Notes: generated by a model not told the origin, from the letters alone. Shown: positions 10,139 to 21,740, counted from the first letter of the stretch. The stretch: 64,000 nt of DNA from Euphorbia lathyris (GCF_963576675.1 NC_088915.1:7383001-7447000); one strand, 5' to 3'. Translations and numbers: made by a program.

Positions 10139-10392
10139 TTTTCAACTATTTGCTAGTGAATAGATATTCATTATTAAGTTATAATAAACTAGTGTAATTT
10201 GACCATAATCATTGAAAAAGTCAAACATCAATTTTATTGTTGGATAGTCAAAATATAAAATTCAAAGTATCATTATCACATTTGAAGCCTATAATATCGA
10301 GCATAAAATTAGGAAAATGTTGAACCCTTCAAGCCTTTTGAAATCAAGAAATTGACAAATATTAACTTCTCAATTCAAACAAATAAATTTTA
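10139..10392. other. upstream region of the F-box gene
   Basis: AT-rich sequence without a recognised element. It would hold the promoter of the F-box gene (minus strand), but I see no convincing TATA box or start site. Confidence 0.4.
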
Positions 10393-11168
10393 GGGTTAAT
10401 TTCAAATAAAATTTATGTGATTTTACGTTTTTGCAGATCAGTATTTATAGTTTTTTTTCAAGAGTTAAATGATATTTTCAGTAACTTTAATTATTCAATT
10501 TTTTTAGGTTTGAGGTCATTTAGGTTTTTTTAGGAGATGATTTTGAAAAATAAAAAATATAGTTCCATAGTAAATATAATAGTTGGAAAAAATGCTAGGC
10601 GCTAGTCGGACGGACAGGGCCCTCGAGGATTAATCTGGGATTAGTAGGGGAGTAATCGAATTTGTATTTTTATATTCTTTATTTGTTAATTTATATAAAT
10701 TCAATTAAAATATGTATTATAATATCTAAAAATAATAATATAAAATTATTTAATATAGCAAAACACGTATATTTGGAATATATATCTTTAAAAATTAGCA
10801 AACATCAACATTTCAACAACATATCATTCAAACAACTCAAAAAGAAAAAATAAATTCATAATAAAAAAATATTTTTTATTCAGGCGACACTGAGGCAGCC
10901 TAAACGGCTAAAAATCGCTCGGGACGATTCTCGATTTCGAGCACCTAGGCGGTCCGAGTTGCTTTTGTTTTGAACAGTGATAAATATGATACTAAACAAC
11001 TTTAATTCTTAAAAATTTTCATTTTAAGGTTGTTATCAGACAAATTTGGCAAAAGTCAACCCAAAATGACCAACGATGCCAACTAGGGGTTTGTTTTATA
11101 ACAAAAAAAAAAGACAGATACCGATCTTTAAAACATGAAACCATAGAGGTTTTATTTGAAATTAACCT
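10393..11168. mobile_element. MULE-like TIR element with a nested insertion
   Basis: The ends GGGTTAATTTCAAATAAAA (left) and its complement (right, AGGTTAATTTCAAATAAAA) lie between a 9-bp duplication with one mismatch (TAAATTTTA at 10384 and TTAATTTTA at 11169). Inverted similarity runs for about 60 bp at each end. It contains the nested element at 10587-10978. A related unfilled copy of its interior is at 28680-28790. No coding capacity. Confidence 0.75.
10587..10978. mobile_element. nested MITE-like insertion
   Basis: About 390 bp with GC-rich ends around CGCCTAGG-type words (left GCTAGGCGCTAGTCGGAC, right complement GACCGCCTAGGTGC) and a very AT-rich middle. It interrupts the MULE-like element: the related copy at 28700-28740 reads straight across the site, and TAAATATA / TAAATATG flank it as a probable imperfect 8-bp target duplication. 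Superfamily not certain (hAT or MULE). Confidence 0.65.
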
Positions 11169-11215
11169 TTAATTTTATACACATGTTACTTAAATTATAA
11201 CCAATAAATTTTCAA

Positions 11216-11595
11216 GACCTAATACACAAATAACTCCCTGAACTTGTCCAAATGTTGCAACTGCTCCCTTCAACTTTCAATTGTAACAACTTACCCTTTA
11301 AAGTTGTCCAATTGTAAAACATAACCACAAATTATGAATTTTTTTACCTCGTACTTAAAGCAACCGTAAAAATGTTTTTTCGGATTCGTATCACGCCAAA
11401 GATCTGATTATCACACTCTACGAGTGTTACAGTATTTGTATTTCACGTGTTTCTTCAATTGCAGTCCATGTCAGCAATTTGGGGTTATGTTTTATAATTT
11501 GACAAGTTTGAGGGGTTATGTTTTACAATTTGACAAGTTTGAGAGGTAAGTTGCAACATTTGAATAAGTTCAGGAGGTTATTTATGTATTAGGCC
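11216..11595. mobile_element. MULE-like MITE with 9-bp target duplication
   Basis: A 380-bp element, with an exact 9-bp duplication AATTTTCAA at 11207-11215 and 11596-11604. The inverted ends start GACCTAATACACAAATAAC / GGCCTAATACATAAATAAC and extend over about 110 bp, with internal CTTGTCCAAATGTTGCAAC words. Non-coding. Confidence 0.85.
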
Positions 11596-11616
11596 AATTT
11601 TCAAATATAACTTAAA

Positions 11617-11752
11617 TTAGGGTATGTATATAAAATATAACAGTATATCTCGGGTCGGGTTACATCTTAAGTTTCCTATACAGTTATAAAAATAAGAGGC
11701 GGTTATTGAAAAAATGTTCAATGTAACTCCAATTTTTTTATATACATCCTAA
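11617..11752. mobile_element. small TIR MITE, TA target site (copy 2)
   Basis: About 136 bp, the diverged partner of 4809-4948, with AGGGTATGTATATAAAA and ATATACATCCTAA ends next to TA. It lies at the start of repeat block copy B, as copy 1 does in block A. Confidence 0.7.
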
Positions 11753-12190
11753 TTTATTAATTAAATTTTATAATTAAGTTTTGTAATTTAAATGATTTCA
11801 AACCATGTTTGGGATTTAAATCCAGAGGCTTTAATTCATGGAAAGCATTTGGGACTTAGACCCTGTTTTTTTTTTACTGAAATTAAATTAAATTAACTTA
11901 CTGAAATTAAATTAACTGAACTGAACTGAACTGAATGCTACTTAACTTAACTTAACTTAACTTAACTGCACCAAATAATTATAATTATAATAAATTATAT
12001 ATAATGATATATTTTATATATAAATAATTATAATTACAATAAATAATGATAAATTTTTTTGATTAAAAGCGGAGGACTGAAAACGGAATTCAGACATCCC
12101 AACTATGTTGGCACCCCTGAAGAACCGCAAACAGAGCCCGAAATGATATAAAAGAATAAGAAAAAAATGAAAGAAAACAAAAGAGTGCAA

Positions 12191-13075
12191 TCAGGCAAAG
12201 CGGAATGTCGCCTGACCTGAAAAATTGAAAGCAAGAAAGCTATTACAAAAATAAGGAGGGGAATCCCACCAAGTAACCTCGTTGCTTGTACGGGCATAGT
12301 TGGCTAAAGAATCAGCCACTTGATTACCCTCGCGGAACAAATGCGTAATGACCACCCTCATTGTTGCCAAATTACGTTGAAACTCAGTCCATTCAGATCT
12401 CAAAATCCAAGGAATAGCACAACCATGATTTCGAAAAACAACCACAACATAAGTTGAATCAGACTCAAGCCAAACTGAGTTCCGTCCTCGATCATGAGCT
12501 TGATTAACCGCAAATAGAGTAGCACGAAGTTCCGCAAGGTGAACCAGGCTGTCAGTACCGGGGAAGGAGAAAGCACCAAGGGCGAAACCAGCGTTGTTGC
12601 GGAATACACCTCCACAGCCAGCAGCACCATTCATTAGCGAAGCGTCGGTGTTCGCTTTGATCCAGCCAGCCGGCGGTGGCAGCCAACGAACAGAGATGAT
12701 TCTAGGGGCTTTGGAAAGACGCGGGATGAGGCCCAAGTTGCGAAGGATACCTAATTCCGTAGTTGAGTTCCAAGTGAATCCAGATTGAAAGTGATCCGCC
12801 CGTCTAGAGTGAAGCCAGATGAGGTTGAGAGCACGATGAATATCCGGAGATTTATCATTGAAAATACAATCATTCCGAATGAGCCATATTGCCCAAATTG
12901 CATGTAACACAGCGCTATTCCATAGGGCATAAATTTGAGAGCTGAACCTTTGTGAGGAAGCCCAACAAAGACGATTGCGAATAGTGTTACTGTCAGGAAT
13001 TCTTCTGCCAAACAAGAAGGAGATACTCAACCAAATTTCTTTCACAAAACAGCAGTGAATCAACAAATGATCCAA
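12191..13075 (-). pseudogene. LINE zinc finger and RNase H domain
   Basis: A 294-codon stretch in the same frame as the preceding one, separated only by a TGA at about 13103-13105. It begins in the RVT zinc-finger (CLCQKDAESLDHLLIHC). From about residue 135 comes an RNase H fold: NTDAS with the first catalytic Asp, AELRA with Glu, ESDST with Asp, then GNQVADSLAN with the final Asp. This domain removes RNA from the hybrid made during target-primed reverse transcription. Ends at a normal stop before the 3' UTR. Confidence 0.88.
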
Positions 13076-13105
13076 ACTTTCAGCATCCTTCTGACAAAGA
13101 CAACA

Positions 13106-14242
13106 TCAAGAGACAATGCAAAGACCACGCTTCATGAGGTCCCAATGCGTAGGTAGAGCACCCCAATATGATCTCCAACAAACAAACGAGTGTGCCGGAG
13201 GTATGTACTTCCGCCATATGAACTTGAATATACGCTCCGATGGGGTTTCAGAACCCATCCAATGATAAAAAAGTTTAGTGGAAAATTTACCATTGGCTGC
13301 CGGCATCCAAACGCATATGTCTGAGTCATGGTCATCAAATCTGATCCCATTAAGAGCCTGTAAAACATCATCTGGCAGAGGAGGCAGGTTCATCCATTCG
13401 CCTTCAAATCTGAAATCATTCACAGTATCAAGATGTCGCCGCTGCTCAGAGATTGACCATCCCAGATGATCCGCAATCGTTGGGTTCATCCAAGAGGCGG
13501 ACCAAAAATTCAGAGAAGAAGAATCCCCCAAAAACCAGCGACTGTGACTTCGCAGAAGCAAATAGGTGCTCCTAATAGAGCTCCAGATCGTAGAGTTGGA
13601 GAGATGCAGCCTTGGGAGGCCGGCCGGATCAAGGAACCTGGATTGAAGCAAGAGGAGCCAAGATGAATCCCCGATAAGAATTCCCCACGCTAATTTACCA
13701 CAGAGAGCCATATTAAATCTGCTAAGATCCTTAATGCCCAGGCCTCCACTAGAAACCGGCTTGACACAAGTGTTCCAAGAAACTGTTATCAGCTTTTTCC
13801 CAAACACATTCCCATTCCAAATGAAATTCCGAATATGTGATTTTAAACGCTTCAACAAGCTTTGAGGCCATCTATAAACAGAGAAAGAATGAGTAAGAGA
13901 GCTCGTGATTACCGAGTTCACCAAGGCTAACCGACCCGCCATAGACAAGGATTCACCCTTCCACTTAGCAAATTTTTCCGAGATTCTGTCACAAGCAGCA
14001 ATTAGAAAATTCTTTCTAGGCGACCCTTTGAAGAGAGGAACTCCCAGATAATTAAAAGGAATGCTACCAAAACGAACTCCAGTGATGCGAGTTAGGCGAG
14101 ATCTTCTAACAGCCGAAACCGAGTCCCCGAAGTATGATTCTGACTTATCCCAGTTGACAAACTGCCCCGAGATTGTACCGTACTGAGTGAAGATTGCTTT
14201 TATAGTTTCCGCATTCGAGATAGAAGCTCTACAAAAAAACAA
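13106..14242 (-). pseudogene. LINE reverse transcriptase, thumb/connection part
   Basis: 378 codons after the YADD motif: FNYLGVPLF, ISEKFAKWKGESLSMAGRL, FIWNG and FVCWRSYWGALPTHW are standard for plant L1 reverse transcriptases downstream of the catalytic core. It is shifted by one frame relative to the upstream RT part (14229-15515) and ends at a TGA inside the zinc finger. Confidence 0.88.
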
Positions 14243-15779
14243 TCACATCATCCGCATAGAGGAGTTGCGACGGAAAATCACTAGCACGAGAGTAACCCAT
14301 AGGAGAGAGCGTTCCATTAGAGACCGCCTGAGAGAGGAGCCTGCTTAGGTAATCTTCCGTAATACCAAACAAGATAGGAGAAAGTGGATCCCCCTGTCTA
14401 ACTCCTCTGGAACAAGAGAAGTAGCCATTAACACCATGAGTTGTTAGGATAGATAGCCGAGCCGAAGAGAACATATTCAACAGGTAATCCCTAAATTTTA
14501 GAGAGAAACCAAAAGATTCAAGAACCTGAAGCAGGAAATTCCAATCAAGCGTATCGAAAGCTTTCCTAATATCGATTTTTAGAGCCATATTCCCTCCAAA
14601 GCACCTTTTATTAATACAGTTAACCCCCTCAGAAGCAAGAGCAATACAGTGATGAATATTTCGACCCTTCACAAATCCGAATTGATTCGGCATAACAATA
14701 CGACTGGCAATCGGAGCAAGCCTATCTGCAATAATCTTGGAGATCAGCTTGTAGCAAAAATTACTCATTACGATGGGTCTATACTGGTCTATCCGAAGAG
14801 CCCCCTCAACCTTTGGGATCAATGTCATAATACTAGAGTTAAGCCCAGTTGTAATCAAACCATTGTCAAAAAACCACCAAACCATGTTACAAATATTAGA
14901 GCCAACAATTTCCCAACAAGATTGAAAAAACTGACCAGTGAACCCATCCGGGCCAGGAGCACTAGATGAATCCATTCCCATGACAGTCCGGAAGACTTCA
15001 TCAACCCCCGGTCTGCGCAAAAGCGCATCATTATCCTCATCAGTTACAATGGACGGTACAAGGTCAGAAATGCCAGAGAGATCAATCGGGCCCAGAGGAT
15101 TAGAAAAGATGGACTCAAAATACGCAGTAACATGTGAAGCAATTTCCTCCGGATCAGAAGTTAGGCTCCCATTAATTTCCATGCTAGAAATTCCCCTCAT
15201 AGTCTTCCTGGCGGTAGCAGCGCGATGAAAAAAGGAACTATTTCTATCCCCCACCTCTAGCCAGCGGATTCGGCTTTTCTCCTTGAGATAAACCTCCTTT
15301 TGGATTAAATGATGCTCAAGCGAAGCCTGCGCTTGAATTTCCCTATCACGCAGATCATCAGTGTAGGCAAACGCCATTTCAATCTGGATTTGATGCAGAG
15401 CATGTTCACTCTCATCAATGTTACGATCCAAATTGCCAAAAACCGAGTGGTTCCATTCTCTAAGAACTGGTCTTAAACCTTTCAGCTTGTAACTTACCAG
15501 GTGCATCGGACTCAAATTGGGATGAGGTCCCGACTAGAAATCACGGATTACAGATTGAAATCCAGAATGAAGAGTCCACATCTTCTGAAAACGAAATCGC
15601 GAAGCCCTGGGAGAAATATGATCCAAATGAGAAAAGAACCGGATGATGATCAGAATGCATCCTTGTAAGGATCGTGCAATGACAATTCCAGCTCTCCCCT
15701 AGAGATTCTGAAACCATTACCCTATCCAGCCTACTGCTGACTCTGGCAGCCCCGTGACGACCGTTACACCAAGTGAAAA
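14229..15779 (-). pseudogene. LINE endonuclease tail and reverse transcriptase core
   Basis: The open frame 14229-15515 has the RT blocks in order: APGPDGFTGQFFQ, LIPKVEGALRIDQYRPI, NQFGFVKGRNIHHCI, KIDIRKAFDTLDW (first catalytic Asp), RGVRQGDPLSPILF and LLYADDVIVFL (catalytic YADD). Upstream, 15516-15779 still encodes the end of the endonuclease (FTWCNGR, SSRLDRVMVSE) in broken frames, and stops there, where the element was truncated. The two parts would make one ORF2 protein in an intact relative. Confidence 0.9.
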
Positions 15780-16574
15780 TTATATATAAATTATATTAAA
15801 TTATAAATTATATATCAATTATAATAAATAATAATACATTATTTATAAATAATGATGAACTATATATAAATAATACTAAATTATATTAAATTATATATAA
15901 ATACTTATAATTATAACAAATAATGATAAATATAAATAATAATAAATTATATATAAGTAGTTATAATTATAATAAATAATGATGAATTATATATAAATTA
16001 TATTAAATTATAAATTATATATAAATAACAATAAATTATATATAAATAATTATAATTATAATAAATAATGATAATTACTGAAATTAACTTAATTGAACTT
16101 AACTTAACTTAACTGAATATTGCTGAACTGAACTTAACTTAACTGAACTGAACTGAACTGAACTTACTTATGCTGAAATTAAGTCAAAAAGAACAGGCCC
16201 TTAAAGTCCTAGAAGCTTTAATTTATGTAAAGCATTTGGACGAACTATAAATCCCAGACAATACTTTATTTTTTGGAAACATATTGTTTGGCATTTATAG
16301 CCCCACACGATTTATATTAATATCAAGCGTCCGAGACTTTTATGTCCCATACAGTAGTTTTACTACTCTAAAATCATCAAATGTTTTCACAAGCTGGTAA
16401 ATATATAATTAGATTTTTTTCACTATCACAAACATATCTTTAACCGTCTTTGATCAAGGGCAACAACAATGAATTCCTCAAATAATTTCTACTAATAATG
16501 AGCATAAATTTAGAATAAATGGGCTTACTAAGTCAAAATAAGGGTAGAGAGGCTTACAAAAGATATTTAAGCAA

Positions 16575-16776
16575 TTATAGGAGTCAGTAGTGTTCACATG
16601 GACCCTGATGACCACGATGAATTTGGTCATTCACCGTTGGATCTAGGCTGATTAAAATTAAGTCTTAGGATGCTTTGAATCTCCACGCTAGGATTTTAAT
16701 CAGCCTAGATCCAACGGTGAATGATCAAATTCACCGTGGTCATCAGGGTCCATGTGAACACTACTGTTATAGGAGT
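16575..16776. mobile_element. fold-back MULE-like element with 10-bp target duplication
   Basis: The element 16585-16766 (182 bp) is almost entirely an inverted repeat: CAGTAGTGTTCACATGGACC... on the left and the same on the opposite strand on the right, with about 75-bp arms and a short centre. TTATAGGAGT lies on both sides (16575-16584, 16767-16776). Block A near 6930 reads TTATAGGGGT without an insert. Non-coding. Confidence 0.85.
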
Positions 16777-16833
16777 TCTTATATTAAGCACTAGGTCTTC
16801 CATGTCACTCGGATGACCCACAATTCACACTTG

Positions 16834-16913
16834 AACACGTGTATTGTGACCCCACATAATAATTAAAATAGTGGGACCTCTTATAATATATGTGGGTCCA
16901 TGTTACACGTGTC
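16834..16913. repeat. short inverted repeat
   Basis: ACACGTGTATTGTGACCCCACATA and its near complement TATGTGGGTCCATGTTACACGTGT (in parts) form arms of about 24 bp around an AT-rich centre. It belongs to a stretch (about 16777-16975) missing from block A, so it may be the core of another small insertion. Confidence 0.6.
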
Positions 16914-17354
16914 AAAATATGTATGGAATGTCCTCCATTTGACATTGAGAACCGGATGCTCCTAATAATTTGCCTAATTACAGGGGTCAAAATATAGGAT
17001 TTTCAATATAAAAGTGATAACAAGCGGACATAGCCGGCCCTGTGCCAGGACCAGAAGTGCATTGACCTATGGTCCAAGGCTGGAGAGGCCTAAATATTTG
17101 TAGGGACATTTACATACAAATTCACTTTTAAAAAATTATCTATAATTATATCAAGTCATAATTTTAAATTATGTCAAACTAATAAAATTATTATTTTGAA
17201 TATATTTTAAGAATTAGAGTTTATAAATTAGAAGTTTAGGATATATTGTCTAGAGTTTATAATTTATGAATTGGAGTTTAGTATTATTAAATTAGGATTT
17301 TAAAGCACACATTTTTTATTTTATTTTATTTTATATAAAAAATAATAACATATT

Positions 17355-17947
17355 CAGAGGCAATGGCGGTAAGAGAGAAGCTCAAATCGTCAATCTAAAA
17401 CACCCCCAGCCACAGTCGGTCGTAATCGCAAAATGGAAGAAACCGTCAGAAGGAAGCTATGTGTGCAATATTGACGCAGGTGTGGATGACCAGAATAAAT
17501 TCAGCTCCTATGGGTGTCTACTGATGGATCATCAGGGTAGATGTTTTGCTGCTAAAATGGGGCACCTTGCGGATGTCACGGATCCCCCGTTGGCAGAGGC
17601 AATGGCGGTAAGAGAGGCTCTGTCCTGGATTAAGGATTTTAACTTCAGCCATGTGGAGGTCCAATCAGATTGTCTCGTGGTTATTAGTTCCATACATCAG
17701 CAAAAACGTCAATTATCTTATTTATCGGATGTAGTGAATGATTGTTGTGATTTGTTAAGAGCCTTGAACTCATGTTCAGTCTCCTATGTAAAACGTTCAG
17801 CGAATTTAGCAGCTCATAGCTTAGCTAAAGCTGTTACATTTAGATCTGTTCGTGATGAGTGGACCTGTCCACCACCGATTATTTTTGACATTCTGGCTTC
17901 TGATCTTAGTTAATAAAGTTTACCTTATTTAAAAAAAAAAAAAAAAT
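17355..17947 (+). mobile_element. LINE 3' fragment with RNase H and poly-A tail
   Basis: The plus strand encodes an RNase H domain (in frame from about 17432; ATG at 17461): NIDAG, AEAMAVREAL, VQSDCLVV and SANLAAHSLAK carry the expected Asp/Glu residues. It stops at 17913 and is followed about 15 bases later by an A run (17931-17946). Everything 5' of RNase H is missing, as in a strongly truncated LINE. The 5' junction is odd: bases 17355-17377 are an exact 23-bp copy of 17594-17616 inside the same RNase H, suggesting a template switch during insertion. Confidence 0.85.
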
Positions 17948-18076
17948 ACATGTAAAACATCTTTTAAGTTTGAGTACATAAAAGTATCTAGTGTATGCGA
18001 TACTGTACAATTACTAATTACTAATGAAATAAGTAGAGTCGAATACCGACAGAACGATTCGGTTCATTTACGGTTC

Positions 18077-19906
18077 TGGTACAAAGGCAGCTGATTTAAA
18101 CTATGACTGAGTAGGTAAAAGTAGAATTATAAACCAATAGGAGAAAAATGTGTATTGAATTTACAGCTGCTTTTCACCATGAGTCAGTAACCCCAACCTC
18201 GCAAACAGTGGCGAAACCAGTAAAATTTAGGGAGCTAATTTTAACCGTGTGGTTAATGGTAAATTTTCAAAGTCCAACCCGTTAGGATTGGGCAAAAAAA
18301 TTTTAGCCTCCAACATGTTCAAACTGTAAAAATTTTATCATTTTTTAGAAACTAGAATTGAACTAATACAAAATTAAACATGTTTATTTTTTTTATGGTA
18401 AAAACGTAATAAAAATGAATATTAAATATGTTTACTCTTTTTTAATGGTAAAGACATATTAAAAATAAATTCAAAAGTGTTATCAAAATAAAAAGAAAGA
18501 GTCTTTTTAAATTAAGGCAAATGATATATACAGCCCTTAGGACTGTATATAAGCATTAATTATTCTTATATTTTCCATAAAAAAAGTCTTAACTCTAAAA
18601 TAAATATTTATTTTGTATTGAAAATGTAACAAAATATTATGACTATATATTTCAATATTAAAATATGTAAGTATTAATAAATTCTATGTATTCTAAGAAT
18701 AGAAATTTTGGGTTTTTATTTACAGCCGTAAGGGCTGTAAGTATCTGAGCCCTTAAATTAATTAATAATTGTAATATGTTTTTATAATTATTAAAAAATA
18801 AAATTAAAATAAATAAAAACTTTTTAAAATAAAATGAGGTTGGAGGGAGTTGAACATAGGACCTCTCAGTAAGTATTATAATCATCTCATCTACCTTTAA
18901 ATATTGAAATAATACTACATAGAATCAATATAATTCTCAAGGCTCGAGCCCACCCCAACCCCCTTAGTTCCACCCACAAACCCCTCCATATAGGGTAAAA
19001 ATTTTTGAAAACCAGTGAAAAAAAAACATAATCAAAACAAAATATCAGTATACCAAACCCAATTGCTAGATATGATCATATGAGACCTGAAACTCTTCCC
19101 CTATTCTCTGCCCACCATTCTTCTGCTTGCTTCTCACTGAACCGAAACGCTTTTAACTGCATTTACGCATACATTCAACAATTTCGGGTTATTGTATTGA
19201 AATCGAAAAAAGATAATTGTGTTGTGTCAATCGAATTGTTGCTAAATCATGCTATTGTAATCATAATTAATTTCGGGTTAGGATAAAATACATCCATTAC
19301 CCTTGAACTATAGCGCTACTAATCTTTTTTTTCTTTTTTCTAATAACAGTCTATCAACAAAAGTCCATAAAAAAAATTCATCGAAATGATAACCGGGACA
19401 AGTTTGACTACATTAATAACTCCGTGTCGACAAAAGTTATAAATCATAACATTCCAACAGATGACACTTGTTTTTGGCTAGGGCTGAAACGGGACGGGGT
19501 GGGAATTGCATTAACCATCTCCGACCACTAGTTTATTGGGGATTTACCGTCCTAGTCCCCGCCCCCGAATTACAAATGGGAAAAATTTAGCTATCATCTC
19601 TGCCCCATGGAGAAACCTCATCCCCGTTTAAGTTTTTAAATTTTTTACTTTTTTCTTGTAAAACATCCATTTATAGTATATAATTTTTTTTAAAAGCCAT
19701 AAACTACTATTCCTCAATATATAAAGTCATAAACTACTGGACATAGACATAGAGAATTAACTAAACAATTTCGAATAAAGATTCAAAGCATAAAATAAAA
19801 AAACAAGTCCAAAATAAATTAATAATATATATATATTTATTTTTTTTTCTATATTCAGGTATCTAGTCGAGGATCCCCGATGGGGACATTCGGGGACGGG
19901 GATGGG
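18077..19906. repeat. local duplication, copy 1
   Basis: Matches 22690-23745 in the same orientation with high identity, except for an insertion at 18200-18967 that copy 2 lacks. Shared parts include GGCAGCTGATTTAAACTA, CCATGAGTCAGTAACCCCAACCTC, AACCCCTCCATATAGGGT, ACTCTTCCCCTATTC and a hAT element with identical target duplication. A short ORF at 19080-19286 has no recognised match and is disrupted in the other copy, so I do not call a gene. Confidence 0.85.
18200..18967. mobile_element. TIR insertion present only in duplication copy 1
   Basis: Left end AGTGGCGAAACCAG, right end complement TGGGTGGAACTAAG, between CAAAC repeats. Copy 2 reads CTCACAAACCCCTCC across the site, a clear empty site. 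It contains AT-rich filler and an AACATAGGACCTCTC segment resembling a tRNA-like phrase common in this repeat family. A diverged relative is at 24231-24770. Superfamily unclear. Confidence 0.7.
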
Positions 19907-20062
19907 GACGGACACTTATAACCATCTCTGCCCCGTCCCTGACTGTCGGGGATAATATAAAAACCATCCCCGCCCCATGGGGATCCCAAACGAGGATTCC
20001 CTGTTCCCAACGGAGCGGGTCTCCAACGGTGATGGGGAATCCCCAACTAATTGACAATCCTA
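19479..20062. mobile_element. hAT-type non-autonomous element, GGGGACGGGGATGGGG-rich
   Basis: A 584-bp element with an exact 8-bp target duplication TTTTTGGC (19471-19478 and 20063-20070). Inverted ends TAGGGCTG / TAGGATTG. It is rich in GGGGATGGGG and CCATCCCCGCCCC words near both ends and AT-rich in the middle. The 8-bp target and TAGGG ends fit hAT. ORFs on its minus strand only translate the G/C-rich repeats. Confidence 0.87.
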
Positions 20063-20070
20063 TTTTTGGC

Positions 20071-21740
20071 ATGATTTTGAGCACATTTTCAGCTATAAGG
20101 ACTCTTTCCACAATTAATCCACTAAACACAAAGATATCAAGCTTCATTCTGTTTCTAATTATATATTTATGAATAAATCTTCAAACTTGAACAGAAGAAA
20201 ACAAGTTTGAAGAAACTTTACTGATTACAGAGTCTTAAAACAAGTGAAAGCAAGATCAATCTCTACTTAAAATTTAAAACAGAAATATCACAAGTTAGAT
20301 ATGAAATTATAAGTTATGGGATTCATCTGATCACCTAAAAAATGGGGGTATGATCCATGAGTTACTTGGATTCAGCCCGTCTCTGAACATGGGCAGGAGG
20401 GGCGTCTGCCCAGGGCCCAAGAATGAGAAGGGCCCCAATTATAGACCTATTAAATTATACTTGATTAAATTCAAAAAAAAATTATAGTTGGTTAAAAACG
20501 TTGGCATTAGATTCTTTCCAAATTAGTTTTTCCAAATAAAAAACGTTGGCATTAGTTATTAAATAGTCTTTCTAAATTCCCTAATTTATCTCGGATTCTT
20601 TCCAAATTTTTTAATGAAAACTTTGGGCATCAACTCCCTAATTTATCTCAAAGATTTCCTATAATTATCTTTCCCACCTATCAATCCCAACAAAAAATTA
20701 TAATTTCTCTCTCCATTTTTTAATCACACTCCAATCCCAAAGAATATTAAACAGTAATATTATCCTACATCCTCGGTTCATTTTCTCAATTCATCAACTA
20801 TATAATCAATTTTGTTTCTAATAACCTCACTGTGAAACTTCCAATTACTAATAGCCTTTTTTGTTGTCTTTGAGAAACTCTATCAGATTGATTTACTCGG
20901 TCTTCAAAAGCAATTTGGGAAAAAACGTATCAAAATCTTCCAATTTCAAGAACTTAGACGCTAAACCTCGTCAAATGATGCGATTTTCAAATTTGGGTTT
21001 TCATTTTTATGTTATCATGCTTTGTATCGTAAATAGCATAAAATCTATTAGAACTATTTCATAATTTATTAAATTTAAGAAATTTACTTCTAGAAATGCT
21101 CATAGACATCATTTTGTATAAGAAATTGAGTATTTAAAGCAATATAAAATGTTTTTATTAGATATTTTGCTAAATGTAACAAGAAAAGTGTCATTTTTAA
21201 ATAATTTTTTTTATTTCCACTTATTTATTAGGGTCTCATTTAGTAATTCGCTCCCAAATCTCTAAAATTTCAGAATCGTCCCCGCTTGGATTTTCCAGTT
21301 GTGATAACTAATAACCCCCAACTCCTTCCCCAACATATCAAAAATAAACAATTTCAAGACAAAAAATACATCAAATAAAATCTGCCAAAACACACTCTCG
21401 TTTACCCTTAAATGGAACAATGACTCAAACTGCAGCAAATAACCAACAAAATAAGAAACAATGATCATTTTCAAAGAAAACCAAAACAAAAACTAGTAAA
21501 AGATCAAGGCATTGATTGTAACCAAAACCTTCAAAGCCCGTCTCTCGCTTTCTATTTAAGAACTGGATTGATTAAAGCAAGCAAAACAAACATTAATTTG
21601 TGAAACAAATTACTCCAATTCTAACAGAATTTGAAGAAACAAGCTTACAAATAACTTGGGAAGACTATTGAAAGACTGTGGTGATGATATAAAACAAGAA
21701 AAAAAACAATTGAAAACCAAACATGAGATGCATAAAGTCT
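20071..21740. other. AT-rich stretch, no gene recognised
   Basis: Contains a phrase TGCCCAGGGCCCAAG (20408-20425) followed by an AT-rich block, which looks like the end of a decayed repeat, with TTGGATTCAGCCC also at 25120. The short ORFs (20861-21064 plus, 21262-21489 minus) have no recognisable domain. From about 21720 the sequence resembles the region 3' of the F-box gene (ATGCATAAAG, then AACAAAACATTAACTA), so an old copy of that flank may be here. Confidence 0.5.

Larger units (their letters stand above)
12054..15779 (-). mobile_element. L1-type LINE, 5'-truncated, with RNase H
   Basis: Minus strand order: C-terminal end of the AP endonuclease, reverse transcriptase, zinc-finger, RNase H, then a 3' UTR and an oligo-A tail (a T run at 12054-12060 on the plus strand). 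It begins inside the endonuclease, so it was probably truncated at insertion. One frameshift near 14240 and one TGA near 13105 show it is dead. It sits in the AT repeats of the Harbinger-like MITE, so a target duplication cannot be told from the repeat itself. Confidence 0.9.
11859..16200. mobile_element. PIF/Harbinger-like MITE, split by an L1 LINE
   Basis: Left end GACCCTGTTTTTTTTTTACTGAAATTAA, right end complement GGGCCTGTTCTTTTTGACTTAATTTC, flanked by TTA (11856-11858 and 16201-16203). The body is CTGAACTGAA/TTAACTTAACTT and TAATTATAATAA repeats at 11880-12053 and 15780-16185. Everything between 12054 and 15779 is the LINE inserted in it. Block A at about 5035 is the matching empty site. 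Confidence 0.78.
11617..17345. repeat. old repeat block, right copy (B)
   Basis: Same order of landmarks as 4734-8815, separated by later insertions: the Harbinger-like MITE with a LINE (11859-16200), a fold-back MULE (16585-16766) and a sequence from about 16777 to 16975 absent from block A. Block A supplies empty sites for each of these and block B supplies empty sites for the insertions of A. Confidence 0.75.

Noticed and set aside
12594..15228. Plus-strand ORFs under the L1 LINE
   Set aside because: Antisense shadows of reverse transcriptase and RNase H coding sequence.
18835..18900. Possible tRNA (phrase GAACATAGGACCTCTC)
   Set aside because: No acceptor stem or A box. It is a tRNA-like phrase within a repeat that also occurs in a decayed relative at 24570-24610.
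19855..20147. Minus-strand ORFs in the G/C-rich hAT element
   Set aside because: They arise from GGGGATGGGG repeats, overlap each other in different frames and cross the element's end.
20861..21064. Possible transposase fragment
   Set aside because: 67 codons with no recognisable motif; composition like the surrounding AT-rich DNA.
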